Positions 26,999 to 36,459 of a stretch of DNA of 64,000 bases are shown here, one piece after another. A program made the position numbers and the translations under genes. Source of the DNA: Antarctobacter albus (GTDB taxonomy: Bacteria; Pseudomonadota; Alphaproteobacteria; Rhodobacterales; Rhodobacteraceae); contig NZ_FMZI01000005.1 of the NCBI RefSeq assembly GCF_900101505.1, positions 309,110 to 373,109 of the forward strand, in the 5' to 3' direction. The notes under the pieces are model-generated. The model did not search any database. It was not told the origin of the DNA and saw only the letters and a list, made by a program, of their open reading frames with translations. Each line of letters starts with the position of its first letter. Position 1 is the stretch's first letter.

Positions 26999-29989
26999 TC
27001 AGATCTTCAGACGGGCGTTTTCGGGATCGACGAAGATCGTCGAGGTGATCTTTGCCGCGATGGTGCGGTCGGGCATCGGGATATGGACGGTCTCGCCCAT
27101 CTTGTCGTGTCCGCCCTCGACCAGCGCCAGGGCGATGGGCCGGCCTACAGCGTCCGAGTGATAGGAGGAGGTCACATGCCCCACCATCTTCATCGGCACC
27201 GGCTGGTTCGGGTCAAAGACGATCTGCGCGCCTTCTTCCAGCCTGGACTGATCATCGGTCAGCAGGCCGACAAGCTGCTTGCGCCCGGGCGCGACAAGGT
27301 CAGGCCGTGCCAGCCCGCGCATGCCGACGAAGTCGGGCTTGTTCTTGCCCACGGCCCAACCCATGCCCGCGTCATAGGGCGTGACGGTGCCATCGGTATC
27401 CTGGCCGACGATGATATAGCCCTTTTCGGCCCGCAGGACGTGCATCGTCTCGGTGCCATAGGCGCAGATGCCATACTGCTGACCGGCCTCCCAGAGGGTC
27501 TCCCACAGCTTGCGGCCCATCGGTGCGGGCACGTTGACCTCGAACCCGATTTCGCCGGTAAAGCTGATGCGGAACAGCCGCGCGGGCATGCCCGCAACGG
27601 TGCATTCCACGCAGGACATGTGCGGGAAGGTCTCATCCGTCAGCTCCACGCCCTCGACCAGCCCGCCAAGCAGCTTGGCGGCGTTGGGACCGTTCAGCGC
27701 GACGGTCGACCATTGCTCGGTGGTGGAGGTCAGCCAGACGTTCAGGTCGGGCCATTCCGTCTGGAGATAGTCCTCCATCATGTTCAGCACCCGCGCCGCG
27801 CCGCCGGTGGTGGTGGTGACGTGAAAGCAGTCATCGGACAGGCGACCGATAACACCGTCATCGCGGATGAAGCCATCATCGCCGCAGAGCAGGCCATAGC
27901 GGCAGCGACCCGGCGCCAGCTTGGTCCAGGGGTTGGTGTACATGCGGTTCATGAACTCGACCGCATCCGGTCCCTTGACCTCGATCTTGCCCAGCGTGGA
28001 GGCGTCGAAGATCCCCAAGGACTTGCGCGTGGCGACGCATTCGCGGCGCACGGCAGCGTCCATGTCCTCGCCCGCCTTGGGGAAGTACCAGGCGCGACGC
28101 CACTGGCCGACCGGCTCAAACACCGCGCCGTTTTCCTCGGCCCAGCCGTCGATCTGGGTCTTGCGCGTCACCTCGAAGTGTTCGCCCCGGTGGTAACCCG
28201 CGAAGGCGCCGAAGGAGGTCGGCGTATAGGGCGGGCGGAAGGTGGTCAGGCCCACCTGCGGCTGCTTCTTGCCCAGCGCGTCGGCGGCGATGTTCAACCC
28301 GTTGATGTTGGACATCTTGCCCTGGTCGGTCGCCATGCCGTTGGTGGTGTAGCGCTTGACGTGCTCGATCGAACGCATGCCCTCGCGCACGGCCAAACGC
28401 AGGTCCTTGGCGGTCACGTCGTTCTGGTAGTCGACAAAGGCCTTGGCCTTGCCCGGGCTGCGGTCGGTCGGCAGTTCCTTGTGCGTGGTGCCGGTGCCGG
28501 GGCGATCCGCCTCGACGGCATAGGCCATCGTCGCAGGCGCCTTGCCCAGCGCCGCGGCCACCTCACGCCCCTTCTCGGCACCGTCGTTCAAAACTGCCTC
28601 GATCCCCCAGAGACCACGGCTTGCGCCTGCGATGACGCAATCCTCGGGCGTGTCCTTGGGCAGGAAGGTGGTCAGGTCGTCGTCCCAGGTGAGCGAGCCC
28701 TTGGTGTGCGAGAACAGGTGCAGCGAGGGGGTCCAGCCGCCGGACATAAGCACCGCGTCGCAGGCAATGGTATAACCATCGCCGACGGTGCCGCCCTTGA
28801 CCGGGTTCACCCGCAGGGAATTGACCCGCAGGCGCCCTGTGGTGCCGGTGGCCGTATGCGCCAGCTTGACCTTGATGCCACGGTCCTGTGCGGCGGCCAG
28901 CAGATCCTCGCGGACGGTGTCGCGCGTATCGACAATGGCCTGAACACGGGCGCCGGCATCGGCCAGATCAAAAGCCGCGTACCAGGCAGAATCATGCGCA
29001 GTCAGGACAACCGGCTTCTTGCCCACCAGGACGCCGTAGCGGTTCAGGTAGGTCTGCGCCGATCCCGCCAGCATGACGCCGGGACGGTCGTTGCCGTGGA
29101 AGACCAGCGGCTTTTCCAGCGCGCCCTGCGCCAGCACGACCTGACCGGCCCGCACCCGCCACATCCGTTCGCGCGGCGTGTCGGCGGGCAGCTCCGGCAA
29201 GTGGTCGGTCAGCTTCTCGACCATGCCGATCATGTTCTGGTGGTAATAGCCGATGGCGGTGGTGCGGGTCATGATCCGGACGCCAAGACCCTTCAGTGCC
29301 TCGACTTCCGCCGCCAGCCAGTCCCAGGCCGGTTTGCCGTCGATCTGCGCCTGCGGCTCGGACAGCAGCGTGCCGCCTGCCTCCGGGTTCTCATCGACCA
29401 GGACGACCTTCAGCCCGTCCACGGCTGCCGCGCGGGCGGCGGCAAGCCCCGAGGGACCGGCGCCGACGATCAGCACGTCGCAATGCAGGTAACGCGAGGC
29501 GTAGTGGTCCGGGTCTTCCTCGGTCGGGGAGACGCCCAGGCCGGCAGCGGCGCGGATGAACGGCTCATAGACCTTGTGCCAGAAATTCTTGGGCCACATG
29601 AAGGTCTTGTAGTAGAAACCCGCAGAGAACAGCATGTAGGCGGCATCGTTGACCGCGCCGATGTCCCACTTGAGGCTCGGGTACTTGTTCTGCGAGGTCG
29701 TCTCCAGCCCCTGCCAGATTTCCTGCACCGTGGCGCGGGTGTTCGGCTCGAACCGGCCCTTGCCGCGACGGGTGCCGACCAGGGCGTTCGGTTCTTCCGA
29801 TCCGGCGGCGACGGCGCCGCGCGGGCGATGGTACTTGAACGACCGGCCCATCAGGTGCACGCCATTCGCCAGCAGCGCCGACGCGACGGTGTCGCCCTGC
29901 ACGCCCTTGTAGGACTTGCCGTCAAAGGTAAAGGTGACGGGCCGACCGGTGTCGACGCGGCCCTTGCCCGCTACGCGAAACTGGCTCAT
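26999..29989 (-). CDS. soxA: Sarcosine oxidase alpha subunit
   Basis: 996 residues from the ATG at 29989, which overlaps the soxD stop; longer readings add out-of-family residues. Domain order: N-terminal ferredoxin-like domain (FTFDGKSYKGVQGDT and FKYHRPRGAVA), dinucleotide domain ([19 protein letters not shown] near residue 175), and C-terminal GcvT-type folate domain (ATRKSLGIFDASTLGKIEV onward). It channels formaldehyde made by SoxB to tetrahydrofolate. Operon neighbours and cytoplasmic location agree with heterotetrameric sarcosine oxidase. Confidence 0.93.
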   Translation of the reverse strand: MSQFRVAGKGRVDTGRPVTFTFDGKSYKGVQGDTVASALLANGVHLMGRSFKYHRPRGAVAAGSEEPNALVGTRRGKGRFEPNTRATVQEIWQGLETTSQNKYPSLKWDIGAVNDAAYMLFSAGFYYKTFMWPKNFWHKVYEPFIRAAAGLGVSPTEEDPDHYASRYLHCDVLIVGAGPSGLAAARAAAVDGLKVVLVDENPEAGGTLLSEPQAQIDGKPAWDWLAAEVEALKGLGVRIMTRTTAIGYYHQNMIGMVEKLTDHLPELPADTPRERMWRVRAGQVVLAQGALEKPLVFHGNDRPGVMLAGSAQTYLNRYGVLVGKKPVVLTAHDSAWYAAFDLADAGARVQAIVDTRDTVREDLLAAAQDRGIKVKLAHTATGTTGRLRVNSLRVNPVKGGTVGDGYTIACDAVLMSGGWTPSLHLFSHTKGSLTWDDDLTTFLPKDTPEDCVIAGASRGLWGIEAVLNDGAEKGREVAAALGKAPATMAYAVEADRPGTGTTHKELPTDRSPGKAKAFVDYQNDVTAKDLRLAVREGMRSIEHVKRYTTNGMATDQGKMSNINGLNIAADALGKKQPQVGLTTFRPPYTPTSFGAFAGYHRGEHFEVTRKTQIDGWAEENGAVFEPVGQWRRAWYFPKAGEDMDAAVRRECVATRKSLGIFDASTLGKIEVKGPDAVEFMNRMYTNPWTKLAPGRCRYGLLCGDDGFIRDDGVIGRLSDDCFHVTTTTGGAARVLNMMEDYLQTEWPDLNVWLTSTTEQWSTVALNGPNAAKLLGGLVEGVELTDETFPHMSCVECTVAGMPARLFRISFTGEIGFEVNVPAPMGRKLWETLWEAGQQYGICAYGTETMHVLRAEKGYIIVGQDTDGTVTPYDAGMGWAVGKNKPDFVGMRGLARPDLVAPGRKQLVGLLTDDQSRLEEGAQIVFDPNQPVPMKMVGHVTSSYHSDAVGRPIALALVEGGHDKMGETVHIPMPDRTIAAKITSTIFVDPENARLKI

Positions 29990-30288
29990 TTCAGGCCCTC
30001 CGTCAGGCTGGAGAGGTCGGGGCGCGGGGCGCCCGCCTTGTAGGTGGTCAGGAACTTGTCCGAAACAGTGTCGCGCACGGCGTTGAAGAACCGCCCGCAA
30101 CCGTGGAAATGCCGCCAGCGCTCATAGTGCGGACCCTTGGGGTTGGCGCGGATGAACAGGAACTCCTCCCACTGGTCGTCGGTCTGGCCAGAGGGGTTTT
30201 CGGGGCGGATGACATGCGCCTGGCCGGCATAGGTGAACTCGGCCTCGGGCAGCGTCTCTTCGCAATAGGGGCAATGGATCAGAAGCAT
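29986..30288 (-). CDS. soxD: Sarcosine oxidase delta subunit
   Basis: 100 residues with the zinc-site pattern of SoxD: CPYC at residues 6-9 and HFHGC near 60-64. FLFIRANPKGPHYERWRH is the conserved core. Small structural subunit that completes the complex. It starts 10 bp after soxB and overlaps soxA as ATGA. Confidence 0.92.
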   Translation of the reverse strand: MLLIHCPYCEETLPEAEFTYAGQAHVIRPENPSGQTDDQWEEFLFIRANPKGPHYERWRHFHGCGRFFNAVRDTVSDKFLTTYKAGAPRPDLSSLTEGLK

Positions 30289-30298
30289 CTCGATATCC

Positions 30299-31552
30299 TC
30301 AGTGAGCCACAGCCGCGGCGGCGGCCTCGTCGATCAGGCGGCCGGTGCGGAACCGTTCCATCGTGAAAGGTGCGTTGATCGGGTGCGGTTCGTTCTTGGC
30401 GATGGTCCAGGCAAAGGTATGCGCCGCGCCGGGTGTCGCCTTGAACCCGCCGGTGCCCCAGCCGCAGTTGACATAAAGCCCCTCGACCGGGGTCTTGGAG
30501 ATGATGGCCGACCGGTCCGGGGTCACGTCCACGATGCCCCCCCATTTCCGCAGCATCCGCATACGGTTGAAGATCGGGAAGACCTCTGTGATCGCGGCCA
30601 CGGTGTGCTCGATCAGCGGCAGGCCGCCGCGCTGGCTGTAGGACGTGTACTGGTCGGTGCCAGAGCCGATCACCAGTTCGCCCTTGTCGGACTGGCTGAT
30701 GTAGGCGTGCACCGCGTTCGACATGACCACGCAGGGGAAGATCGGCTTGACCGGCTCAGAGACCAGCGCCTGCAGCGGATAGCTTTCCAGCGGCAGGCGG
30801 ACGCCGGCGGTTTCCATCACGACCGAGGTATGGCCTGCGGCAGAGACGGCGACCTTCTTGGCCTTGATGAACCCCTTGGCGGTCTCGACGCCGGCCACCG
30901 ACCCGTCCGCGTTCCGGCGGATCGCCGTGACCGCGCAGTTCTGGATGATATCCACGCCGCGCATGGCGGCGCCACGGGCATAGCCCCAGGCCACGGCATC
31001 GTGCCTCGCCGTCCCGGCGCGTTCCTGAAGCGCACCGCCCATGACGGGGTAACGCGCGTTCGGAGAGATGTTCAGCGGCGGGCAGTAATCCTTACACTCC
31101 TGCGTCGTCAGCCAGCGGTTGTCGACGCCATTCAGGCGGTTGGCATGGATGTGCCGCTTGAAGCTCTGGACGTCATGCACGTTGTGCGCCAACATCAGCA
31201 CGCCGCGGCGCGAATACATGACGTTGTAGTTCAGTTCCTGGCTGAGGTTCTCCCACAGGTCGACCGCGTGATCGTAGAGCTTCGCGCTCTCGTCATAGAG
31301 ATAGTTCGAGCGGATGATGGTGGTGTTGCGGCCGGTGTTGCCGCCGCCCAGCCAGCCCTTGTCGATCACCGCGATATTGGTGATGCCGTGCTGCGTGGCA
31401 AGATAATAGGCGGCACCCAAGCCATGACCGCCCGCGCCGACGATGATCACGTCGTACTCTTTCTTGGGCTGGCTGTCGGGCCATTGCTCGGTCCAGGCCT
31501 TGTGGCCGGTCAAGGCGTTCTTCAGCAGGCTGAAGGCACTGAAATGGGTCAT
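30299..31552 (-). CDS. soxB: Sarcosine oxidase beta subunit
   Basis: 417 residues from the ATG at 31552 (MTHFSAFSLLKNALTGHKAW). The FAD-binding motif DVIIVGAGGHGLGAAYYLA is near residue 35, and ARHDAVAWGYARG carries the His expected for covalent FMN linkage. SoxB oxidises sarcosine at FAD and passes electrons to FMN and oxygen. First gene of soxBDAG, divergent from a GlxA-type regulator with only about 95 bp between, so the two probably share regulation. Confidence 0.94.
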   Translation of the reverse strand: MTHFSAFSLLKNALTGHKAWTEQWPDSQPKKEYDVIIVGAGGHGLGAAYYLATQHGITNIAVIDKGWLGGGNTGRNTTIIRSNYLYDESAKLYDHAVDLWENLSQELNYNVMYSRRGVLMLAHNVHDVQSFKRHIHANRLNGVDNRWLTTQECKDYCPPLNISPNARYPVMGGALQERAGTARHDAVAWGYARGAAMRGVDIIQNCAVTAIRRNADGSVAGVETAKGFIKAKKVAVSAAGHTSVVMETAGVRLPLESYPLQALVSEPVKPIFPCVVMSNAVHAYISQSDKGELVIGSGTDQYTSYSQRGGLPLIEHTVAAITEVFPIFNRMRMLRKWGGIVDVTPDRSAIISKTPVEGLYVNCGWGTGGFKATPGAAHTFAWTIAKNEPHPINAPFTMERFRTGRLIDEAAAAAVAH

Positions 31553-31647
31553 GGTCGGCACCTCTGGGGAATACTGCCGCGCAGCCCTACTGGCGTCCGG
31601 CGCGACTCGCAGGTATGATTGCGCCATCCAACCCGCAGGTTTGCGCC

Positions 31648-32700
31648 ATGGCCAAACGCACCAGTTCAAAACCGCCCGCCCCTGCCCCACGCAAGCGGCT
31701 GAGCGTCGCCTTTCTGCTGGCGGACAGCTTTACCCTGTCCGCCTTTGCCAATTTCGTGGACGTTCTGCGGCTGGCCGCGGACGAGGCGGACATGTCGCGG
31801 CCCATCCTCTGCGACTGGGCGGTGCTGTCGGACACGATGACCCCGGTTCGGTCCAGTTGCGGCGTGCGCGTCACGCCGGACACCTCGCTGCGCCGGGCGG
31901 GCAAGTTCGATTACATCGTGGTGGTCGGCGGCGTGATGGGCGACAAGCCCGCGCTGAGCCGGGCGGAAAGCGCCTTTCTGACGGCGCGCGCCGAGGCCGG
32001 AACGCCCGTCGTGGGCCTCTGCACCGGGGTTTTCCTGCTGCACGAGGCGGGGTTGCTGGACGGCTATCGCTGTTGTGTCAGCTGGTTCCACCATCAGGAT
32101 TTCGTCAACCGTTTCGACTCTGTCCAGCCGGTCTCGGACCAGATCTTTGTCGTCGACCGGGACCGGCTGACCTGTTCCGGCGGGCATGGCTCCGCCCACC
32201 TTGCCGCCTTCCTGGTTTCACGCCACGTCGGCCAGTCCGCCGCCATCAAGAGCCTGAACATCATGATGATCGACGAGGCCCTGCGCGGGGACGAGGCACA
32301 GCCGGGCCAGCAAACCGCCCGCACGCCAAGGGACGACCTGGTAAAACGCGCGATCCTGCGCATGCAGCAGAACATCGAGGTGCCGCTGTCGATTGCCGCG
32401 CTCGCCCGGCAACTGGGGGTTGGCAGGCGGACACTCGAACGGCGCGTGCTGGCCGATCTGGGACAGCCACCCTCGAAACTCTACCTGGATATCCGGCTGG
32501 ACCGCGCCCTGCAAAAACTGCGCAGCACGAATGATCCCGTGGCCGAAATCGGGCTGGCCACCGGGTTCTGCGACGGCACCCACCTGGCGCGCGTGCTGAA
32601 GGCCGAACGCGGCTTTGCCCCGGGCGAATACCGCAAGGCCCAGGCCAGCCCGCAAGAGGACCTGCCCGCCGTCGGCATCCTGCTGAATCCAAGAGGCTGA
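31648..32700 (+). CDS. GlxA-type AraC-family regulator, GbdR-like
   Basis: 350 residues. The N-terminal half is a DJ-1/PfpI-like domain (LSVAFLLADSFTLSAFANF; VVGLCTGVFLLHEAGLL), the C-terminal half a double-HTH AraC domain (SIAALARQLGVGRRTLERRV; PVAEIGLATGFCDGTHLARVL). This plan is shared with GbdR and related regulators of betaine, carnitine and dimethylglycine genes. It lies between soxB (divergent) and the GbcAB-like genes (downstream), so they are likely targets. Start at 31648 is favoured; an ATG at 31615 lies within a repeated CGCAGGT element and is probably regulatory DNA. Confidence 0.85.
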   Translation: MAKRTSSKPPAPAPRKRLSVAFLLADSFTLSAFANFVDVLRLAADEADMSRPILCDWAVLSDTMTPVRSSCGVRVTPDTSLRRAGKFDYIVVVGGVMGDKPALSRAESAFLTARAEAGTPVVGLCTGVFLLHEAGLLDGYRCCVSWFHHQDFVNRFDSVQPVSDQIFVVDRDRLTCSGGHGSAHLAAFLVSRHVGQSAAIKSLNIMMIDEALRGDEAQPGQQTARTPRDDLVKRAILRMQQNIEVPLSIAALARQLGVGRRTLERRVLADLGQPPSKLYLDIRLDRALQKLRSTNDPVAEIGLATGFCDGTHLARVLKAERGFAPGEYRKAQASPQEDLPAVGILLNPRG

Positions 32701-32709
32701 ACGCCACCG

Positions 32710-32740
32710 GTCGCAAATTCGATATGCAGAGTCGCAATTC
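32710..32740 (+). promoter_or_regulatory. Direct repeat, likely AraC-type activator site for the gbcA-like gene
   Basis: GTCGCAA occurs at 32710-32716 and 32731-32737, 21 bp apart, each followed by TTC after zero or one A. Two-turn spacing on one DNA face is the usual layout for an AraC-family activator, and the GlxA/GbdR-like gene ends 10 bp upstream. The site is 138 bp before the oxygenase start. Confidence 0.5.
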
Positions 32741-32877
32741 TCGACGTGGCGGAAAGCGCCTCGTGCGATTGCGGCGCAAGAGGCACGGGGGCGGTCCGCC
32801 GACTCGCCGACCTTATCGACATTGCAACGCGATCAATCTCCCGCCGCAGGGCGGGCACACAGCAGAAAAGGTGCCGA

Positions 32878-34119
32878 ATGCTGCGCGAATCTGATGTTCT
32901 TTCGACGTTGATGCGCCGAAAGCCCGATTATTCCCTCGCACAGGAGTTGTATTGCGATCCGGGCGTGTTCCAGGCCGACATGGACCGCATCTGGTACCGT
33001 GAATGGCTCTTTGCGATCCCCTCCTGCGAGATCCCCAAGCCCGGCAACTACATCGTGCACGAGATCGGCGCCTACTCCGTCGTCATCGTGCGCGGCAACG
33101 ACGGCCAAATCCGCGCCTTCCACAACTCATGCCGTCATCGCGGGTCTGTCCTGTGCAAGACAAAGAAGGGCACCGGCCCCAAGCTGGTCTGCCCCTATCA
33201 CCAGTGGACCTACGAGCTGGATGGGCGCCTGCTGTGGGCGCGCGACATGGGTCCCGATTTCGACGCCTCGAAACACGGGCTCAAGCAGGTACACTGCCGC
33301 AACCTGTCGGGCATGGTCTACATCTGCCTGGCCGATAACGCCCCCGCGATCGACGAGCTGGCCGCAGAAACCGCGCGTTACCTGGCGCCGCACGACCTGG
33401 AAAATTCCAAGGTTGCCTATGAAAGCTCCATCGTCGAGCTGGGCAACTGGAAGCTGGTCTGGGAAAACAACCGCGAGTGCTATCACTGCTCTGGCAACCA
33501 TCCCTCGCTCTGCCGCACCTTCCCCGAGGATCCCCGCGCCATCGGCAACGACGAAAGCGGCGAACTGACCGGACTGCAGCAGGAGCACAGCGCGCGCTGC
33601 GAGGCGGCGGGTGCCCCCTCGGCCTTCAAGATGTCGGGACTGGGCGACTGGCGTTTCGTGCGCACGCCGCTGCTGGACGCCGGCGAAAGCTATACGATGG
33701 ACGGCAAGGTCGCGGTGACGAAACCCAATTCCAACCTGCCCTTCCGGAACGCCGGCTCGCTGTTGAAATTCAAGTATCCCGCGACCTGGAACCACTTCCT
33801 GTCGGATCACGTCCTGCTGTTCCGTGTCACGCCGATCAGCGCAACGGAAACCGAGGTCTGCACCAAGTGGCTGGTCCACAAGGATGCGGTCGAAGGACAG
33901 GACTATGACCTCAAGCGCCTGACCGAGGTCTGGATCGCGACCAACGACGAGGACCGCGAAGTTGTCGAGAACAACCAGCGCGGCATTCTCTCGCCCGCCT
34001 ACCAGCCCGGCCCCTATTCGCCGACCCACGAAGGCGGCAACATCCAGTTCGTCGACTGGTACGCTAACACGATGATCCGCGCGATCACCGGTGGCGTCAC
34101 CCCGATCGCGGCGGAGTAA
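32878..34119 (+). CDS. gbcA: Rieske oxygenase, probable glycine betaine monooxygenase
   Basis: 413 residues. The Rieske centre is CRHRG followed by CPYHQW (about residues 84-108). The mononuclear iron motif is NNRECYHCSGNH near 200, with the final acidic ligand further on. Such oxygenases demethylate quaternary amines: betaine to dimethylglycine in GbcA, or stachydrine or carnitine in relatives. Start ATG at 32878 follows GAAAAGGTG. The reductase gene follows after 4 bp. Nearby DgcA-like and sox genes form the rest of a betaine-to-glycine route, which favours GbcA. Substrate is inferred from context. Confidence 0.82.
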   Translation: MLRESDVLSTLMRRKPDYSLAQELYCDPGVFQADMDRIWYREWLFAIPSCEIPKPGNYIVHEIGAYSVVIVRGNDGQIRAFHNSCRHRGSVLCKTKKGTGPKLVCPYHQWTYELDGRLLWARDMGPDFDASKHGLKQVHCRNLSGMVYICLADNAPAIDELAAETARYLAPHDLENSKVAYESSIVELGNWKLVWENNRECYHCSGNHPSLCRTFPEDPRAIGNDESGELTGLQQEHSARCEAAGAPSAFKMSGLGDWRFVRTPLLDAGESYTMDGKVAVTKPNSNLPFRNAGSLLKFKYPATWNHFLSDHVLLFRVTPISATETEVCTKWLVHKDAVEGQDYDLKRLTEVWIATNDEDREVVENNQRGILSPAYQPGPYSPTHEGGNIQFVDWYANTMIRAITGGVTPIAAE

Positions 34120-34123
34120 GAAC

Positions 34124-35209
34124 ATGGGACTGGACATGGACCTCACCGCTTCGGCGGATGACGGCATCTGGACCGACGCCGAGCCGCTGGTCTGCTGCGC
34201 GGTCGTGCCAGAGGCACCGAACACCGCGACCTTCAGCTTTGTATCGCCCTCCGGCGCGCAGTTCAGCTATGACCCGGGGCAGTTCCTGACGCTGGAACTG
34301 CCCGTTCCGGGCGGCACGGTCTGGAACACCTACACGATCTCGTCTTCACCCTCGCGGCCGCTGACCATCGCGGTCACGGTCAAGGCGCAGGCGGGCAGTG
34401 TCGGCACGCGCTGGATGCTGGGCCACCTGCAACCGGGGATGAAGATCAAGGCAATCGGCCCCGCCGGGATCTTCTCGCTGCCCCGCAAGGAGCAGAAGAA
34501 ATACCTGTTCATCTCGGCCGGGTCCGGCATCACGCCCTCGCTGTCGATGACCACCTACCTCTACGACCGTGGCACCAACATCGACGTCACCTTCGTGCAT
34601 TGCGCCCACCGTCCGCAGGACATCATCGCGCGCCAGCGGCTGGAACAGATGGCCTCGCGCGTGCCCTCGCTCAAGCTGTTCTTCATCGTCGAGGAGGATG
34701 ATCCCTACCGGGTGTGGACCGGGCTGCGCGGGCGGCTCAACCAGCTGATGATCGGCCTGATCGCGGGCGACTACCTCGACCGCGAAGTCTATTGCTGCGG
34801 ACCCGAGCCTTTCATGAATGCCGTGCGCGAAATGCTGATCGCGCTTGGTTACGACATGGACCGCTACCACCAGGAGAGCTTTACCGCCCCGGTCAAGGAA
34901 GAAGAGCAGCTGCCCGAGCATGACGACGTCATCCCGGACGAGGAGGCCAGCGCCAGCATCGCCTTCGCCCGTTCCGAGGTCACGGCGGACTGCACCGAGA
35001 CGGACACCGTCCTGGCCGTCGCCCGCGGCGCCGGGATCGTCATCCCCTCGGGCTGCACCTTTGGCGTTTGCGGCACCTGCAAGGTCAAGAAGACCTCCGG
35101 TGAAGTGCACATGGTCCATAACGGCGGCATCTCCGAGGACGATATCGACGACGGTTACATCCTCGCCTGCTGCTCCAAGCCCATCGGCGCCGTCGAACTC
35201 GACGTCTGA
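34124..35209 (+). CDS. gbcB: Ferredoxin-NAD(P)H reductase component, GbcB-like
   Basis: 361 residues. FAD/flavin domain (WNTYTISSSP near residue 65), NAD domain (YLFISAGSGITPSLSM near 130 and VYCCGPEPF near 225) and a C-terminal plant-type 2Fe-2S domain (CTFGVCGTCKV plus a later CC). It passes electrons from NAD(P)H to the Rieske oxygenase. The ATG at 34124 is 4 bp after the gbcA stop; a longer frame starting within gbcA is unlikely. Hybrid reductase pairing like this is typical for GbcAB. Confidence 0.85.
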   Translation: MGLDMDLTASADDGIWTDAEPLVCCAVVPEAPNTATFSFVSPSGAQFSYDPGQFLTLELPVPGGTVWNTYTISSSPSRPLTIAVTVKAQAGSVGTRWMLGHLQPGMKIKAIGPAGIFSLPRKEQKKYLFISAGSGITPSLSMTTYLYDRGTNIDVTFVHCAHRPQDIIARQRLEQMASRVPSLKLFFIVEEDDPYRVWTGLRGRLNQLMIGLIAGDYLDREVYCCGPEPFMNAVREMLIALGYDMDRYHQESFTAPVKEEEQLPEHDDVIPDEEASASIAFARSEVTADCTETDTVLAVARGAGIVIPSGCTFGVCGTCKVKKTSGEVHMVHNGGISEDDIDDGYILACCSKPIGAVELDV

Positions 35210-35216
35210 TACTCTC

Positions 35217-35237
35217 CGGCCCGCCTTGGCGGGCCGG
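35217..35237 (+). terminator. Weak hairpin after the gbcB-like gene
   Basis: CCGGCC-GCC / GGC-GGGCCGG with a two-base loop and one bulged G, 7 bp after the stop. No long T-tract follows, so termination is uncertain. Confidence 0.4.
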
Positions 35238-35329
35238 GGTCGTTTGTCGTTGCGGGCACTTCGGAATCCGGCACGCCAGCGGGGGTGTGGCGGGCGGCAT
35301 GATCTTCTCGAGCCAGAGGAGATCCCGCG

Positions 35330-36187
35330 ATGACTGAGACCTTGACCCGCACGCTGCGCAGCACGCGGGACCTGCGGATGCTGCCGGGGCTGACCCGGGG
35401 CATTCCGCTTTGCGAGGTGACGGACGGGGCCCAGGTCGAGCGGATCGACGCGGCCTCGATGGACATCCTTGAAAATGTCGGCGTGATGTTTCGCGACCCC
35501 GTCGCGCTGGCCGACTGGAAGACGGCGGGTGCCAGGGTCGAGGGCGAGATGGTCTACCCGGACCGTGGGTTGATCCGCGACCTGATCGCCACGATCCCCA
35601 CCGACTTCACCTATTCGGCGCGCAACCCGGCCGACAACCTCCGCCTTGGCGGGCCGCATTCGCTCTTTGTGCCGATGACCGGCGCGCCCTACCTGCGCGA
35701 CCTGGACGACGTGCGGCGCATCCCCACGCTGGACGACCTGGCCATGTTCCACAAGCTGGCGCACATGGAACCCAGCCAGCATTCCTCGGCCCATCACATC
35801 GTCGAACCCTGCGACCACCCGATTTCGTAGCGGCACCTGCGCATCACCTATTCCTCGATGAAACACTCGGACAAGACCTTCATGGGCATGACCACCAGCC
35901 CGAAGAACGCCGAGGACGTGATGGAGAGTGCGCGATCCTCTTCGGCGAGGACTTCATGGAGCAGAACCCGGTCACCACCGGCAACTGCAACTCGCCGCTG
36001 GTCTGGGACGAGACGATGCTGGGCGCCATGCGCGCCTTCTGCCGCCGCAACCAGCCGGTGCTCTGCTCGTCCTTCGTGCTGGGCGGGGCCAACACACCCG
36101 ACAGCGTGCCGGCCACGGTCGCGCAGCTGAACGCCGAGGCGCTGAGCGCGCTCGCCTATACCCAGATCATCCGCCGCGGATGCCCTG
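35330..36187 (+). pseudogene. Broken MttB-family trimethylamine methyltransferase-like gene
   Basis: It starts well (GAGGAGA before the ATG; MTETLTRTLRSTRDLRMLPG) and matches MttB-like corrinoid methyltransferases, but reads into a TAG at 35828-35830 after VEPCDHPIS. The frame continues with family-like RHLRITYSSMKHSDKTFMG. A one-base loss near 35930 (GAGATGTGC read as GAGAGTGC) then shifts the frame to CAILFGEDFMEQNPVTTG and PLVWDETMLGAMRAFC, ending near TQIIRRGCP at 36187. The last third of the gene is missing. Members without pyrrolysine demethylate betaine and similar amines. With nonsense, frameshift and truncation it cannot be active. Confidence 0.85.
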
Positions 36188-36330
36188 AACCAGGAGTATT
36201 GACTGAGAACTCCCCGTCTGGCCCCGCCCTTGCCGGCTGGTCTTCTTTGCACTCCTCGAAATCGACGATCGGCTCGCAGGGATCGTGGAAAATCTCTTTG
36301 AACAAGAGAGCCCCGGCGAGGTCATGGAAC
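36188..36330. other. Unassigned sequence between two gene remnants
   Basis: About 140 bp joining the MttB-like remnant to the SDR tail. It continues the open frame but matches no family I know on either strand. It is probably a deletion or insertion scar. Confidence 0.4.
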
Positions 36331-36444
36331 CCGAAGGTTGCCGCGCTGGTGGCCTTCCTGGCGGCTGGGGAAAGCGGCTTTGTCGCGGGGCAGGTCTACA
36401 CGGTGGACTTAGACCGCATGGCCAAACTGAGCCTGCCGCAATAG
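36331..36444 (+). pseudogene. C-terminal remnant of a short-chain dehydrogenase
   Basis: Thirty-seven residues, VAALVAFLAAGESGFVAGQ followed by VYTVDLDRMAKLSLPQ, match the end of SDR oxidoreductases (usual form FVTGQVYTVDGGRM, here DLD for DGG). Nothing of the NAD-binding half is present. It is fused in frame to the MttB remnant across unassigned sequence, as expected from a deletion. Confidence 0.55.
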
Positions 36445-36459
36445 CGGCAGGCGCGCGGC

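Noticed and set aside
32701..32877. Small open frame between the GlxA-type gene and the oxygenase
   Set aside because: It is only an N-terminal extension of the oxygenase frame; the Rieske family starts near MLRESDVLST at 32878.
35828..35830. In-frame TAG in an MttB-family gene, as if encoding pyrrolysine
   Set aside because: The codon is at position 167, far from the pyrrolysine site of MttB (last third of the protein). The family has a normal residue here, and a frameshift and truncation follow. No pyrrolysine genes are seen.
36188..36330. Possible insertion-sequence remnant between decayed genes
   Set aside because: No inverted terminal repeats, target duplication or transposase motif could be found on either strand.
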